Shown here one piece after another: positions 32,763 to 43,733 of a stretch of 64,000 bases of DNA. The notes beneath the pieces were generated by a model. The model saw nothing but the letters and a program-made list of their open reading frames with translations, did no database searches and was not told where the DNA came from. Numbering within the stretch: position 1 is the first letter of the stretch; the number at the start of each line of letters is the position of its first letter. The DNA comes from Golubevia sp. BC0850. Taxonomy: Eukaryota > Basidiomycota > Exobasidiomycetes > Golubeviales > Golubeviaceae. Position numbers and translations under genes: made by a program. Location: the NCBI GenBank assembly GCA_012976225.1, contig JAAVVG010000002.1, positions 1,798,001 through 1,862,000 of the forward strand. The letters are read 5' to 3'.

Positions 32763-33540
32763 TTAATCAGAAGAATAAGCTGAACTAGCCACAGCTAGGT
32801 CCGCATTGAACTTTGCCAAAAGAGCGTTAGCATTGGCCTGTTGGTCTGCTGGAGCTTTAGAGACCAAAGCATCTCCGAAGGTCTTGATAGAAGCTTGAAT
32901 AGCAGCAATATCTTTCTTGGCAAGTCTAGCGACTCCAGAGCTCTTCAAACCTGGCTCAATATCACTAAGGAGAAAGCAAGGAGGCAGGGATGGATTGGAT
33001 TAGCTTCAGGTTACGAGGACCGAAGGAGAAAGGTTACTCACGCAAGTTTTTGAGTTGCGGCCTTCGCGGTGGTCTCTGTCCCTTGAAGCGATTTGATAAT
33101 AGCTTGAGCATCGCTTTCTGAAACTGAAGCAGTGAGTCCGTTCACGTCGGTGGTGGATTGTTGGAGCTGCTTGTCGAGAGCGCGAGCGTCTCTGTCGATG
33201 TCAACTGCTGCGAAGAGATCGTTACCGTCAGTGGCTTGGAGATCGGTGTTGAGCCTGAGAGGCAGAAAGACAGAGAATGGGAGGCAAAGAAGAAACAGAA
33301 GCGGAGACGAGAATTTGGGGGAGGGGGAATCAGAACGGAAGCGAAGATGAGGGCTTAGGAGTGCTAAGAAGAAAAAGCGGGGTCGCAATAATCCGTCTTC
33401 ATTCTTTCTTGTTTTTTAAGGTTCACTTACTTGGTTACAGCACTGTCGATGGCCTTGATGTCGCTCTTGACAGCGGCAATGTCAGCGCTTACCAGAGCGA
33501 GAAAGCTAGCGAGAAGGATGAGAGAGCGTGAGAATTGCAT
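32763..33540 (-). CDS. HsbA-like secreted surface-binding protein, copy 1
   Basis: Three exons (33431-33540, 33042-33254, 32763-32964) encode 174 residues with a signal peptide (MQFSRSLILLASFLALVSA). The mature part is an all-helical, Ala-rich domain of the hydrophobic-surface-binding protein A/galactomannoprotein type. It has DIAAVKSDIKAIDSAVTKLN, then AVDIDRDARALDKQLQQS, SDAQAIIKSLQGTETTAKAA and DIAAIQASIKTFGDALVS. In Aspergillus, HsbA-type proteins coat hydrophobic surfaces and can recruit hydrolases. The intron positions and phases match copy 2 (after VTK, phase 2), showing common origin. The two genes are divergent, 971 bp apart. Confidence 0.75.
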
Positions 33541-34511
33541 CTTGAGTGGGATAGGTTCGGTTGGTGGACAAGAGACAAAGTTGTAGTTGGAAGTAAAGAG
33601 TGTGTGGGACGGAGGGGAAGTAGTTCGAGGCTTGTTTAAGATCTTGTCTTTAAAGCATGCGACCTTAGACGATTCCCAATTCTCGGACTTGCTTCTCATC
33701 CTGGCTAATTTGCTGTACATACATACACATACATGGTTGTCCGCATTTCGACTCGATTGGAACTGATTAGAAATCCGTGAAACGAAGGATGCAGGCTAGA
33801 AGGTTTCTGAAAAGAGGTTGAAAGCGACCTTCAGTCCATCAAAAAAGGGGTTGATCAGAAGAACCAACAGGCTGCTCCTCCCAAACACTGCTCGTCAACG
33901 CGTCAACTGGCACTGCTGGTCAAAAATCTCGTAGATTAAAATGCAAGATCTTCGATCAAGGGAGGGAAAAAGCGGAAATGATCACTCTTTGTGCATCACC
34001 AGGTACCGGTCGTACTGAAATGCGGGGCAAGCACCGGAATCAGTGATCGTGCGTGCAATCGTCTCTAATCAAGATCATCAGATTGGCTCAACTTTCTCTA
34101 TCTCACAGCTTCAGGCCTTCAGGCCGCCAGGCCCCAGGTCAACGACGAATTGAAGGTCACGACGAGGAAGCTCACCTGCTGATTTGACCAATTGGGAGAC
34201 GAGTCAAACTCTGCAAAGGTGAACGTGAAAAGGTGACCTTCTTACCCTCTTTGCAGACATGTCTGGGACCAGATGGCGGATCCACTAGAAGCTTTGAGCT
34301 AGAAGATCGCAAGCTTTCTTGCGTTGATTGCACAAATCGTCGAACAAATAACCGGAAGTCGACAGCACCAGTATTTCAGGCTCTTTAGGCCCCCTTTCTC
34401 AAATCTCGTCCTATATAAGATTGAATCTGAAAATCTTCACGTACTTCCTACCTCTCCTCTCAACGTCTCACTTGCATCTCTCAAGTCCTCTCGCTGCCAC
34501 TCTCTTTCAAC
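33541..34511. promoter_or_regulatory. Shared divergent promoter region of the HsbA-like pair
   Basis: This 971-bp interval separates two divergent paralogues and contains no credible ORF. The stretch 33715-33735 has CATACA repeats, and near 34,100 there is CAGGCCTTCAGGCCGCCAGGCC, a partly palindromic GGCC-rich patch. The last 120 bases before 34,512 contain TATATAAG (about 34413) at a plausible TATA distance from the start. I infer co-regulation but no factor can be named. Confidence 0.5.
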
Positions 34512-35280
34512 ATGAAGTTCAACTCTATCGCAATCGCAACCTTTGCCACTTTGGTCACCTGTTACGCTGCTGACATCACTGATCTAACTTCCAAGATCAC
34601 TGCTCTGTCTACTTCTGTCACCAAGTGAGTCTTAGTCTCTGTCTCAACGACTCATGCTCTCCGCCGCTAGGGCTCCGTTTCACTAATTACCTTTTTCTCT
34701 TCGGGTTTCAAACTTTCCTTTAAAGACTTAACAACGATCTCCAAAAGTTCGACAGCAAGTCTGGATACTTTGACGCTCTTAAAATCGATGTTGATGCCTC
34801 AAACACTAAGGGAAGTGAGTTTCTTCTCAGTTCTCCCCTTTCCGCTTTCCTCTACAGACAACTGCTGACAGATTTTTCTCTTTTCATCAGCTATCAATGA
34901 CTGTACCACTTCATCAGATATGCTAGATTCTTTCACAGATGACAATACCGACGCAATCTTGAACCAATTGAAAGGGGTCGAAGTCACAGTTCGCGCTGCA
35001 ACTCAACGTCTCGCGGATGTCGCTCCCCGTTTCAAGGCTTTGGGAGTAGCCGGTATCGCTAAAAATGATGTCGCTAGCTTGAAGAGTGCCACAAACACCT
35101 TCGCCATCTCCATCGCCAGGAGAACTCCTGTGAGTTGTCAACACAAACACGCTCCTGTGACTCCCTCTCTCTGACAGTCCCCTCCCTTTCCTTCTACATT
35201 CCCAGGATGACAAGCTCGAAGAAGCCGCTGAACTCTTGGGTTTATACGGAGACGACTTCAAAATCGCGGCCGCCCCCTAG
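34512..35280 (+). CDS. HsbA-like secreted surface-binding protein, copy 2
   Basis: Four exons (34512-34624, 34726-34814, 34891-35129, 35206-35280) encode 171 residues. A signal peptide (MKFNSIAIATFATLVTCYA) precedes DITDLTSKITALSTSVTKLN, which aligns with copy 1. Further matching blocks are FDALKIDVDAS, DAILNQLKGVEVTVRAATQR and LADVAPRFKALGVAGIAKND. Unlike copy 1 it has an extra intron near the end, and its C-terminal helix is shortened and ends GDDFKIAAAP. The sequences have diverged well apart from the helical pattern, so the pair is not a recent duplication. Confidence 0.75.
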
Positions 35281-35994
35281 TAAGTATTCTGTGTGAACGT
35301 CTTTCTAGACATGTGAAATTATCGAGGAACTTTTTTCGAGACCCTACCTTACACTTCCCCCCTTTTCTCCTTCTTTTGTCTCTCTCTCTCTCACACACAC
35401 TCTCTCTCATCTTCTCAGCGCCTAAACGCCGAGAACTTTGAGACTTTCACTTGAATGCTGGATCCCTTCTTGTAATCACTCTTCTACTTTCTTTATCCCT
35501 TGAATGCTTGTTTTACTTCCGACGCTCTCACGTTCTCACTTCTCACGTCTCGTTTGAACCCGCGACGACTGATAGTCATTTCCACCTTCAAAAAGCTCAG
35601 CTCTTGTTGACTTCGGACGCTCTCGCGGACGACCAATTCGATTCAAGATTGGACTGGCTTTGCTTACAATATGTACTGCACGACTGAATATATTGGAGAA
35701 GGGAAATGGTGAACGAGACGGGAAAGAAGGCTTTGCATCACAGCTTGGCATCAAGAAGAAGATCGGAAAGGGAAAGGTTTTGAGGAGAAGTCGAAAGGGA
35801 ACGTACGGATGATTAGATTCAGGTAATAAAGTTTGAGAAGGAAAATAGAGAGGTTGAATGTATGTGAGAGTTCTTTTGGTTCGACTTGATGGTCTAAGGA
35901 TATCAAATGAGATTGAAAAGACCCGTTTGAGCTTCTTGTATGTTGACAATTCCATTGCTTGATTCTGTAGACGGGGATGACGTTTTCAGGCCCT
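35281..35994. other. Intergenic, HsbA-like 3' end to shugoshin 3' end
   Basis: These 714 bases lie between two convergent genes. A minus-strand frame of 139 codons (35536-35955) has no motif and probably lies in the shugoshin 3' untranslated region. A (CT)/(CA) rich patch occurs at about 35380-35410. Confidence 0.45.
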
Positions 35995-38900
35995 TCAGCT
36001 TGAGGATGAGCCTACCCTTTTGGTAGGACGTTTTCCACTGGAGGAAGAGGAGTTGTTGAAAGATGCGGAGGAAGAATTCGACTGCTCTGAAGGCGAGCTT
36101 GGTCTTCTCGAGTGATTCTTCTCCTTTCCAGTGAGGGTAGAGTTCGATGACGCTGAGGAGCTGGTACTTCCGGATCTGACTGAGGCCATGGACCCACTTG
36201 AAGGAGTATGCCTGACGACCACGGAGACCCTCTGACGATTCGAGCTTGCAGGTTTGCTCGCGCCCATCCGAGGAGACGCGACCTCTTGAGGCGAAGAAGC
36301 GGATCTGACGAGCGTTCGTGGAAGGACTGGAGCAGGTTGAGAAGCTAACGTGGCGGGAGCGAGGTTGGATCTGGCTCTAGAAGCAGCTGACGACGACTGA
36401 GACTTTCCTGAGCTGCTTCCTTGACTAGAGACCGAGAGTGCAGGGCTCTCTCTACCAGAGCTACTTGCGCTACTCAGGCTTCCAACAGTTGTGGTGCTGA
36501 GAGAAGCCAGAGGATGAGAAGCTCCCAGCAGAGACATGTCCTTGTTCGCTCTATTGGCAGAGATGGGGTCAGCTGAAGCGCTGCTCTGGAGTGCAGGAGT
36601 GGAAGCAGGGAAGGAATCTCCTAGTCCATCCGTGAGAGCTGCATGTAGGCTACCTCGCTCTCTGGAAGCAGCGAGAGCGGCGGCTCGTCCAAGGCTGGAA
36701 CCATTACTAGCATTGGTTCCGACCATCCCGGATTTGGCCGCAGACTTTCCAGAGTAGGATCTGGGTCTTTCTGGTAGAGGCGTCCCAGAGTCAGAGACTG
36801 TTGAGCTCTTCTGTCTCTCCTTTGCAGATCGGCCAGATTTTCCTCCGGCAGGTGCACTGAGAGGAGTCGGAGCCCGAGTTGAAGAAGGATTGGAAGAGCG
36901 GATTGAGGTAGAAGGAGTCGTCTTTCCGTTGTTGGAGACAGAGGGAGTTGCAGTGGAGGTCTTCCTCGTCGCTGAAGGGGCTGCTTCGTCTGGAGAGGAG
37001 TTGGCTAGTTGAGATGGAGTCAAAGTACGAGACGGCAGAGTGTCTGAGCGTCGTCGAAGAGGAGGCCTTCCCTGAGAGGAATCTGAGCTTTTCGATCCAC
37101 TTGCTGTTGAAGAGCTTCCAGAAGAGGAAGGCTCCCATTCAGCCCCAGCGCTGACGTGTCGTTTCCTCTGCTTCGGGCGCTCTCCTTCGTCCTCGTCAGT
37201 GGTTGGTTCGAAGTCCTGTTCCATCACCTCTCGAGAGAGGTTTTCAGGCTGCGTCGTTTCGTCTCCGCTCTCCGTCCCTTCGGCTAATGAGGAAGTAGAG
37301 CTCCACACTCGCTTGCTAATCTCCTTTGAGCTGGACTTCTGCTGCACTCGAAAGTCGTCACTGTCTTCGTCAGTTCCGCCTGCACTTCCTTCGGCTCTCT
37401 GCGCCTCGTGAAGCTTTCTGATATCACTGAGATTTCCAGAGCTTGCTGTGAATCGAGTGGAAGTAGGAGTTGCAGATCTAGAGGTGGCGGAAGTGACGTT
37501 GGCTGGGATGAGATCGCCTGGATCTGGCTTTCGCATCTTGGTGTTGAGCTTCGGCAGAGCGTAATTGACGCTTTTCCGAGATCTTCTGCTGGATCTTCCT
37601 CCAATCTCTTCGTCTTCGGTTGAACCAGAGGCAGAAGCTAGGCTGAGGTCGGTATTGAAAGCCGGGTCAGGTGAGTTACCTGCCAGCTTTCGTTTCCGTT
37701 CTCCAGGAGTGGTAGCTGAGTAGGGGAGAAGAACAAAGGTCAGGCGACAGCTCGCGGACTACATTCATTCGAGACAACTCAAGGAACTCACCTTCAGACG
37801 CTGAACCTTCCAGCTGACCCGTACTCGTCTTCTTGGCTATTGTCTTTCTCTTTCCTTTCTCTTTCTTTCCAAGACTCTTCTGTCGCTTGAGAGAGACACC
37901 ATCTTCTGAAGGCTCCGGATCATCTGCTGAGACCGTTCCCAGAGGCTGGAATTCTGATGGAGGACTCTTCAGAGCCTCTTCGACCTCTGAGTCGAAAGGT
38001 GAATCGGTTGGCAAGCTCTCGAAGTCTGTAAGACTAGCCATGCTGCTGGCTCTGGAGAGACTTTGGCTGGTATCCTCCGGTTCCTGTAGAGGGGCTGAAA
38101 GAAGTCCACTGTGTCGCCTACTGGAACGGCGAGCTTTTGGCCTTGCCTTGGTTGTTTCCGAGCTAGGAGGAAGAAGGGACGTAGAGGCAGTTTTCCGACT
38201 GCTAGGATCGGTAACGTAGATAGTCCAGTCTGGGTTTGGGAAAGTCTCTCCATCGAAAGCGATCGGTGGACTAGAGAGAGGGCTTGGAGCGCCGTCTGGG
38301 TCGAAGGGAGAGTGTCCCCAAAGTCCAACTGCCTCCGCTGAGTTCTGTCCATGACTGATGCCACCTGAAGCTATAGCAGCTGCTAGCTCGAGGAGTGAGT
38401 CTCCTGAGTGTGCTTGAGCTGAGAGAATTCCAGAAACCGCTTGGAGCGAGTTGGAAGAGATGGTGGGTGCGTTCGATTGGTTTTCGGAAGAGAATCTCGG
38501 TTCGGATTCTAGACGAGGCGTCACTTCTGATGATTGCGTCGTGTCTTCTTGATCTGAAGTTGTGACTCTGACTGTTTCTTCGTCTCGTTCCAATTGCGAT
38601 TGCCATTGATCTTGATCTTGCTTCTCTTCCCCTTCGTCTTCTTCTTCACTTTCCTCTTCTCCTTCCATCACGTCTATGATGTGAGCTCCTGGTGGACGAG
38701 CGATAGAGCGAACTACTCCAGCTGGAAGAACTGAACGATCTAGAAAGATGTGCGAGCTCTTCTGGAAAGCTGGAGCTGTCTGTTCTTGTGAAGGCATCAG
38801 ACCCAACCCTTGAAGACCAGATGGCGCCCAGCTATTCGGAATTTCCTCCTCCGATTGATCCATAGACGAATCCAAAGCTCTCATTCCTCTTGTCATGATC

Positions 38901-39536
38901 TCCCATCCTCGACGAACGGAGGTGTGAGCATGTTCCAATCGTCTGACTTGGGCCACCAGCTGAACCACTTCCAGAGCTTGTTCTGCTTTGTCCGACTCTA
39001 AAGCTTGTATCCTCGACTCTAGCTCTCGCATACGAAGCTGTCCTAAAGCATTGGTCTTGATGATGTCCCTATTCTGGTTGATGTGCTTGCGTTTAACTAG
39101 AAGCAGTAGTTGAAGGGTTTCCAGAACGGGACCAGGAAATTGGATATAGATCAGCAGCTGAATGAGCAACGCGTTAGCGGCCTCTCACATTTGAATGCTT
39201 GATCTTAACGAATTCACCAATTCCACTCTCTCCTGAAAAGAGAGAGTCGGGGAGCTAGAGGGGTGTAGCTTGATGTGAAGAGGCAGCCAAGAGGAACTGC
39301 TCCTGCTGTTCTGCATCCCGTCCACCTCTGGCTCCCATCCGAGAGAGCCCAGCTGCCTTTCTGACCCAGGATTAATTTGAAACTGTTCCATTCCTTCATT
39401 TCTGATTGTACCTCCATCTCCCTATCTACTCGAAGAACTCACATTGATCGAAGTTGGATTGGAGCTGCTGTAGGCTCGAATTAGAATCTTGAGGATGAGG
39501 GAACAGCCTGCTTTCCCTTCTAGCAGGTGGTGGCAT
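35995..39536 (-). CDS. SGO1: Shugoshin, centromeric cohesin protector
   Basis: My model starts at ATG 39536 (MPPPARRESR) with exons 39443-39536, a micro-exon of 9-15 nt ending at 39189, 37792-39096, 37680-37715 (36 nt) and 35995-37637, about 1,030 residues. The N-terminal coiled coil reads FKRKHINQNRD and KTNALGQLRMRELESRIQAL, the shugoshin N-terminal homodimer and PP2A-binding region. The C-terminal basic SGO motif reads GRSSRRSRKSVNYALPKLNT then KMRKPDPGDLIP; this motif binds phosphorylated H2A at centromeres. Between them are about 450 residues of acidic, Ser-rich sequence, and some 480 Ser/Thr-rich residues trail the motif, which in most homologues sits near the end. The exact first junctions are inferred from phase and family pattern. 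Confidence 0.88.
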
Positions 39537-41450
39537 TGAAGGGAAAGCCTGTTATTCGAATTTATTGTTTGATGCTTGCGATTGGAGACGGAGGAAGAGG
39601 AAGGATTGGATTGACAGCTGGAATTGAAGAATCTGCTTCTGGCATCAAACCTTGCAAATCCGATTGAGCTGAACCTTGATCTTGCTCCCTCTTGCTGATT
39701 CTGAAATTGATTCAACTTCTTTTCTTCTTCTGTCTTGCTGTAAGCTCTTGCTGTTTGTGGATTTGTGCTAAGTTCTCTTTCGAATTTCGAGCCTTCCCTC
39801 TTCTTTCCTCTCCGAGACCGCGTCCTAGACCAACCTCACGTGAATCAAATTTCGGTGTCTCCTCTTCTCGAAAATTCCATCTTTTGAAATAGACACTTCC
39901 TTTAGATCTTCACACTTATTCAATCTAGGGTGGGGTATACTCTCTGTAAAGATTCCTTCCTTTTCGACGTTGTAAAAGTTTGTAAAAAGGGGAGAAGGTT
40001 TTACACATTTTTAGAAGGTTTCACTACTATTACATTCATTTCTACCTTGGTGAAAGTATGTAAGACTGTGTAAAAATGTCGCCTCCCCTAGTAAGGGAGA
40101 GAAACAGGGAGAAGAGAGAGAAAGAGGATTCTGTGGGGGAAAGGTGGTAATCCATCTTCTTCAATCTTCGAGTCCCAAACCTCTCCATTGTTTTCTCTGC
40201 CTCTCTGCTGGCTCAGTTCTGAGCGTGGCACAGGGAGGTCACGCTGCTTGTTTTTACAATCTTTTACAGGCGAAATTCATAGCGTCGATGTAAAAGTGGC
40301 ACTTTTACCAATTTTTAGTGTAAAAATTGTTCTTGAAATTGAAAGTAGTTTTTACTCGAGACCGCACCTAACTACACATCTTCTCTATCTCCATCGCTTC
40401 TGGTTACATATCTATCACAAAAGCTTCCTATTGTCTTCTGATGTGTAAGCAGTCTTGGTCCTTTCTTCCAGTATACCCCGTCTCATGCCGAAGCTCGATA
40501 TGATTCACTCTTCTTACAATTACTGCTCTGAAGTTGGACTTCCTCATCCTGATTTCTGACAGAGGTTTAGTCATTCGCAAAGTTCTTCTTTCTCGTCGTG
40601 ACGGCTGTTGATGAACGATCGAGAGAAGAGAAAGCGAGAAAGAGCCCATCATCGCATCATCGGGAACCGTTCTAGACTTCTGGTGACTGGCATCCTTTGA
40701 TTGATTTTCTGATGCATACATAGATAAAGAAAAGGATTCTATCTTGGAAAGGATACTAGGAAAGAGAGATCTAATGATGACCTCGGACATTCAAGCAGAG
40801 CCACTGAGTGGGACAACAGGACCCATGCCAGCAAAAATAAAATGCTATGTAGGAAACAACACCAAACATTGAGGGAGGGGAAGGAGCGAGAGACCGATGA
40901 CGGGGATAACAAAAATTAAGGACTAAAGGAATAGGTCGGGGAGTCGCGAAAGGGAACCCAGCAACATTTTGAAGAAGTTCTAAAATCCTGAATCGCAAAT
41001 AAAAAGAGAGGAGCAAGAGTTTCAACTTGCCTTCTTTCCACAACGTTTCGAGAAGAGAGAGGAGAAGAATGGTGAGTGGCAAAGTACTTCGGCATTCACA
41101 AGATTCGAGTGGCGGGAGATAAGAAATAGCGCGCATGCCCCATTGTGCTGTAAGGGTGGACCCTCTTCATGTCTTTCACTTCCCCTTTCCTCTCTCCTTG
41201 CAACCACTCTGCTAGAACTAAATCTTTTGGCCACATTAATTTGTAGCGTTCTCAAAAGTCTTCTACCATCAACAACTTTAAAAGAGTTCAATCTTCACTT
41301 CTCTGAAGGAACTTCTTTTTGCTAAGGTTTCCAACTCTCTGCTGAATCAGATTCAATTCAATCAGTCATCAGTACACTTACCTCAACGACCCAATTCCCT
41401 CCTTTTGAAATTTCCCTAATTTCCTATTCCTTTTCCCATCCTACATCATC
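39537..41450. promoter_or_regulatory. Long divergent intergenic region with TGTAAAA clusters
   Basis: About 1.9 kb separate shugoshin from the next plus-strand gene. Between 39970 and 40335 the heptamer TGTAAAA or its complement TTTTACA occurs about eight times in both orientations (for example TGTAAAAGTTTGTAAAA at 39971). From 40430 to 41290 both strands have frames up to 120 codons, but those on the minus strand start with TTG or lack any domain signal, so I do not call genes there. Confidence 0.5.
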
Positions 41451-43112
41451 ATGCTGTTATCTAACTCCATCCACATTTCCACCTCTCCATCATGCTCTCC
41501 TACCTCCTCTGCCTCTACCACCTCTACTCCTCCCTGCCTGCCGCCTTCGGCCATAATTCGATTTCGATCCTCAACCAAACAACGAAGCAAACTTTCACTC
41601 TCTTTTGAACCTCAATTTGAATCAAATCCAATTCAATTCATTCAATCAATCCAACCGCATCAACCTTGCATTCTACCTTCACCCTCAGATTCAATCATGC
41701 CCAATTCCAACTCTTCACCATCTTTACGCAGACATGTGTTAGTCAGAAATGCTGTCTTATCATCAATCAGACAAGATAGAGATCAAAGGTTAAATCTATT
41801 AAAGCAAGCTTATTATCTACCAGACGAAGAGGAAGACAAAGCTTGGATGCCATCATCAAATACGGGTCCAAACGTTGAAATGAAACAAGAGGATTCAGAA
41901 ATGAGTGAGAATTCAAATGTGTTAAGAGAAGCTAGGGAAGAAGTGAAGAGGGAGATGAAGAGAGAATTGAAAGTGAGGAATCCAACAGTGATCATGGTCG
42001 AAAGCGGCAGTTCCTCGGAAAGTGATGGAGATGATTCTGGAGATGAATCAGATGAATCAATGGAAGATATTGAAGAGTACTACAGACTTAGAAATCAAAG
42101 GTTTAATGAAACAGTTCAGGTTTCAAAGATCTTACCCGAAGCACCAAGACGTTCGATGGCTAGTTTATCTGGTTCTGCTTCCGTCAAACCTCTATCCTCA
42201 ACTTCTATCCAACCTGCTTCGAGTATCCCACTACCCAGACCTTCTGCCAGTCCAGTCAAAACCTCTAGACCCGGTTTAACTCCAGTCCAATCCAGACCGT
42301 CAATGCCTACTAGACCTTCAGCTTCTCCTGTTCAGTCAGTTCGTCCCACGTTAACTAGACCTTCTTTGTCATTACTGCAAGAGATAGCTCAAAGTTCGAC
42401 ATTCTCAGCTCAAGTCGAAGTTTCAAGTCAGGAGAGACCAACCGTCACTTCAAGACCTTCTCTACAACAAAGACCAGGTAGACCGGGTTTGCAAAGAAAT
42501 GTTCAAGTCAATGAAATCCAATCCATTATCAAAGAAGAAGCAGCTCAAGCTGAGAAATCTGTCGCATTGGTTTCTGAACTTGTAAAGAAGGATCAAGAAG
42601 ATGTTGAAAATGATAAATTAGCTGCTCCTTATTCCCAATTGGATTCAACTTCCACTTTCAACGCTCAGGGTTCATCAACTTCAATTGGAATGTCAATGGG
42701 AAGAAGGAATTCAGAAGAAAGAAAAGAAGAAGAATGGTTTGATGATTTATTGAATGAATTAGGAAACAATGGGATGAAGCAGATGAAGCAAGGAGATGGT
42801 TCAAATCAAGAAATGAATTCACTTTCTGATTCAGATTATTCTTCCTTTGATGAGGACGAAGATGAAGATGACAATAGAGAAGAAATCGAATCTGATTCTA
42901 CTACTCCACCAACTTCTGATCAAGGAACTTCCAAATCAAATCCAGTTTCCAAATCTTCTAATGAATTCACTGATTCTGAAATGGATACTGAAATGAGTTT
43001 ATCTGATCAAATCTCAAGTTGGAGAAATCATCATTGTTCACCTCAAAATGATGAAAGCTTAAAAGAAGTCAAAATGGAAGTAGACGCTATTCCTTATGCC
43101 TCTTTGATCTAA
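41451..43112 (+). CDS. Disordered acidic protein of unknown function
   Basis: The open frame has 553 codons from ATG 41451. A second ATG at 41698 (MPNSNSSPSLRRHVLV) begins just before the only segment that looks ordered, RNAVLSSIRQDRDQRLNLLK then QAYYLPDEEEDKAWMP, and may be the true start. A Glu/Lys-rich helix follows (LREAREEVKREMKRELKVRN), then Pro/Ser repeats of the form RPSASPVxSxRP (about residues 250-330) and acidic runs (DEDEDEDDNREEIESD). No introns are needed. I do not recognise a family; a nuclear or cytoplasmic scaffold is a guess from composition only. Confidence 0.65.
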   Translation: MLLSNSIHISTSPSCSPTSSASTTSTPPCLPPSAIIRFRSSTKQRSKLSLSFEPQFESNPIQFIQSIQPHQPCILPSPSDSIMPNSNSSPSLRRHVLVRNAVLSSIRQDRDQRLNLLKQAYYLPDEEEDKAWMPSSNTGPNVEMKQEDSEMSENSNVLREAREEVKREMKRELKVRNPTVIMVESGSSSESDGDDSGDESDESMEDIEEYYRLRNQRFNETVQVSKILPEAPRRSMASLSGSASVKPLSSTSIQPASSIPLPRPSASPVKTSRPGLTPVQSRPSMPTRPSASPVQSVRPTLTRPSLSLLQEIAQSSTFSAQVEVSSQERPTVTSRPSLQQRPGRPGLQRNVQVNEIQSIIKEEAAQAEKSVALVSELVKKDQEDVENDKLAAPYSQLDSTSTFNAQGSSTSIGMSMGRRNSEERKEEEWFDDLLNELGNNGMKQMKQGDGSNQEMNSLSDSDYSSFDEDEDEDDNREEIESDSTTPPTSDQGTSKSNPVSKSSNEFTDSEMDTEMSLSDQISSWRNHHCSPQNDESLKEVKMEVDAIPYASLI

Positions 43113-43733
43113 AGTTCAAGTTCAAATCTCATTCAAGTTGTCTCTTCTCTTCATCCTTTAAATGGTCTCTCAAACATCCTCCAAATCAACCAAAAACTTA
43201 CAGTCACCGCTCCACTCGTCTCGCATTCCATTCTCTCTCTCAACTCTGCTCCATCTTTGTCTCGCCCATTTTCTCCACTCTTACTCTACAAACCTTCATC
43301 TTTGCAAACCCGAACATGATATCCTCAAACCTATAACATAAGCTAAAGTTTCTTTTTTATTTTGCTCACTTCGTCTCTCCAACGGTCTCTCTTTGTCATT
43401 CCTCTCTTCCCCCTCCTACCCTAATTTAACACTTTTATCTGCTGTTTTTCTTTCGCTGCAATTTTCTCTTTCTCATGAAACCTACTCTGCTTTTTTACGT
43501 TACTACATTAACCTTACAATTTGTTTTTCGTTTGCCCCACTCTGCTCACATCCGTTCCGAACCAAATCAAATTGAATCGAATCGAATCCTCTTGTTCAGC
43601 GTGATTTGGAATTTTTCCACAAAAGTCGAGAAAAAGTGGAAGCAGAAAAAACAAAATACTAATCAAATTCCATAGCCAATAAAAAATACATGGTGAAATA
43701 CTCGGAAAAGATCGTTAAGAGGTTGGATCATGG
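43113..43733. other. Intergenic between convergent genes
   Basis: About 620 bases of pyrimidine-rich, AT-rich sequence hold the 3' ends of the disordered gene and DCR2. No gene is visible. Confidence 0.45.

Noticed and set aside
35536-35955. 139-codon minus frame downstream of shugoshin
   Set aside because: Most likely 3' untranslated sequence. It has no motif and no acceptor joining it to the gene.
41022-41136. Possible transposon or retroelement remnants in the larger spacers
   Set aside because: I looked for reverse transcriptase, integrase and transposase motifs and for terminal repeats across the window and found none.
41022-41291. Arg-rich frame reminiscent of a mitochondrial cytochrome oxidase small subunit (RFSSSRVVARREERGSERHE)
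   Set aside because: There is no ATG (it begins with TTG), and I found no membrane segment or splice path giving the rest of a Cox-type subunit.
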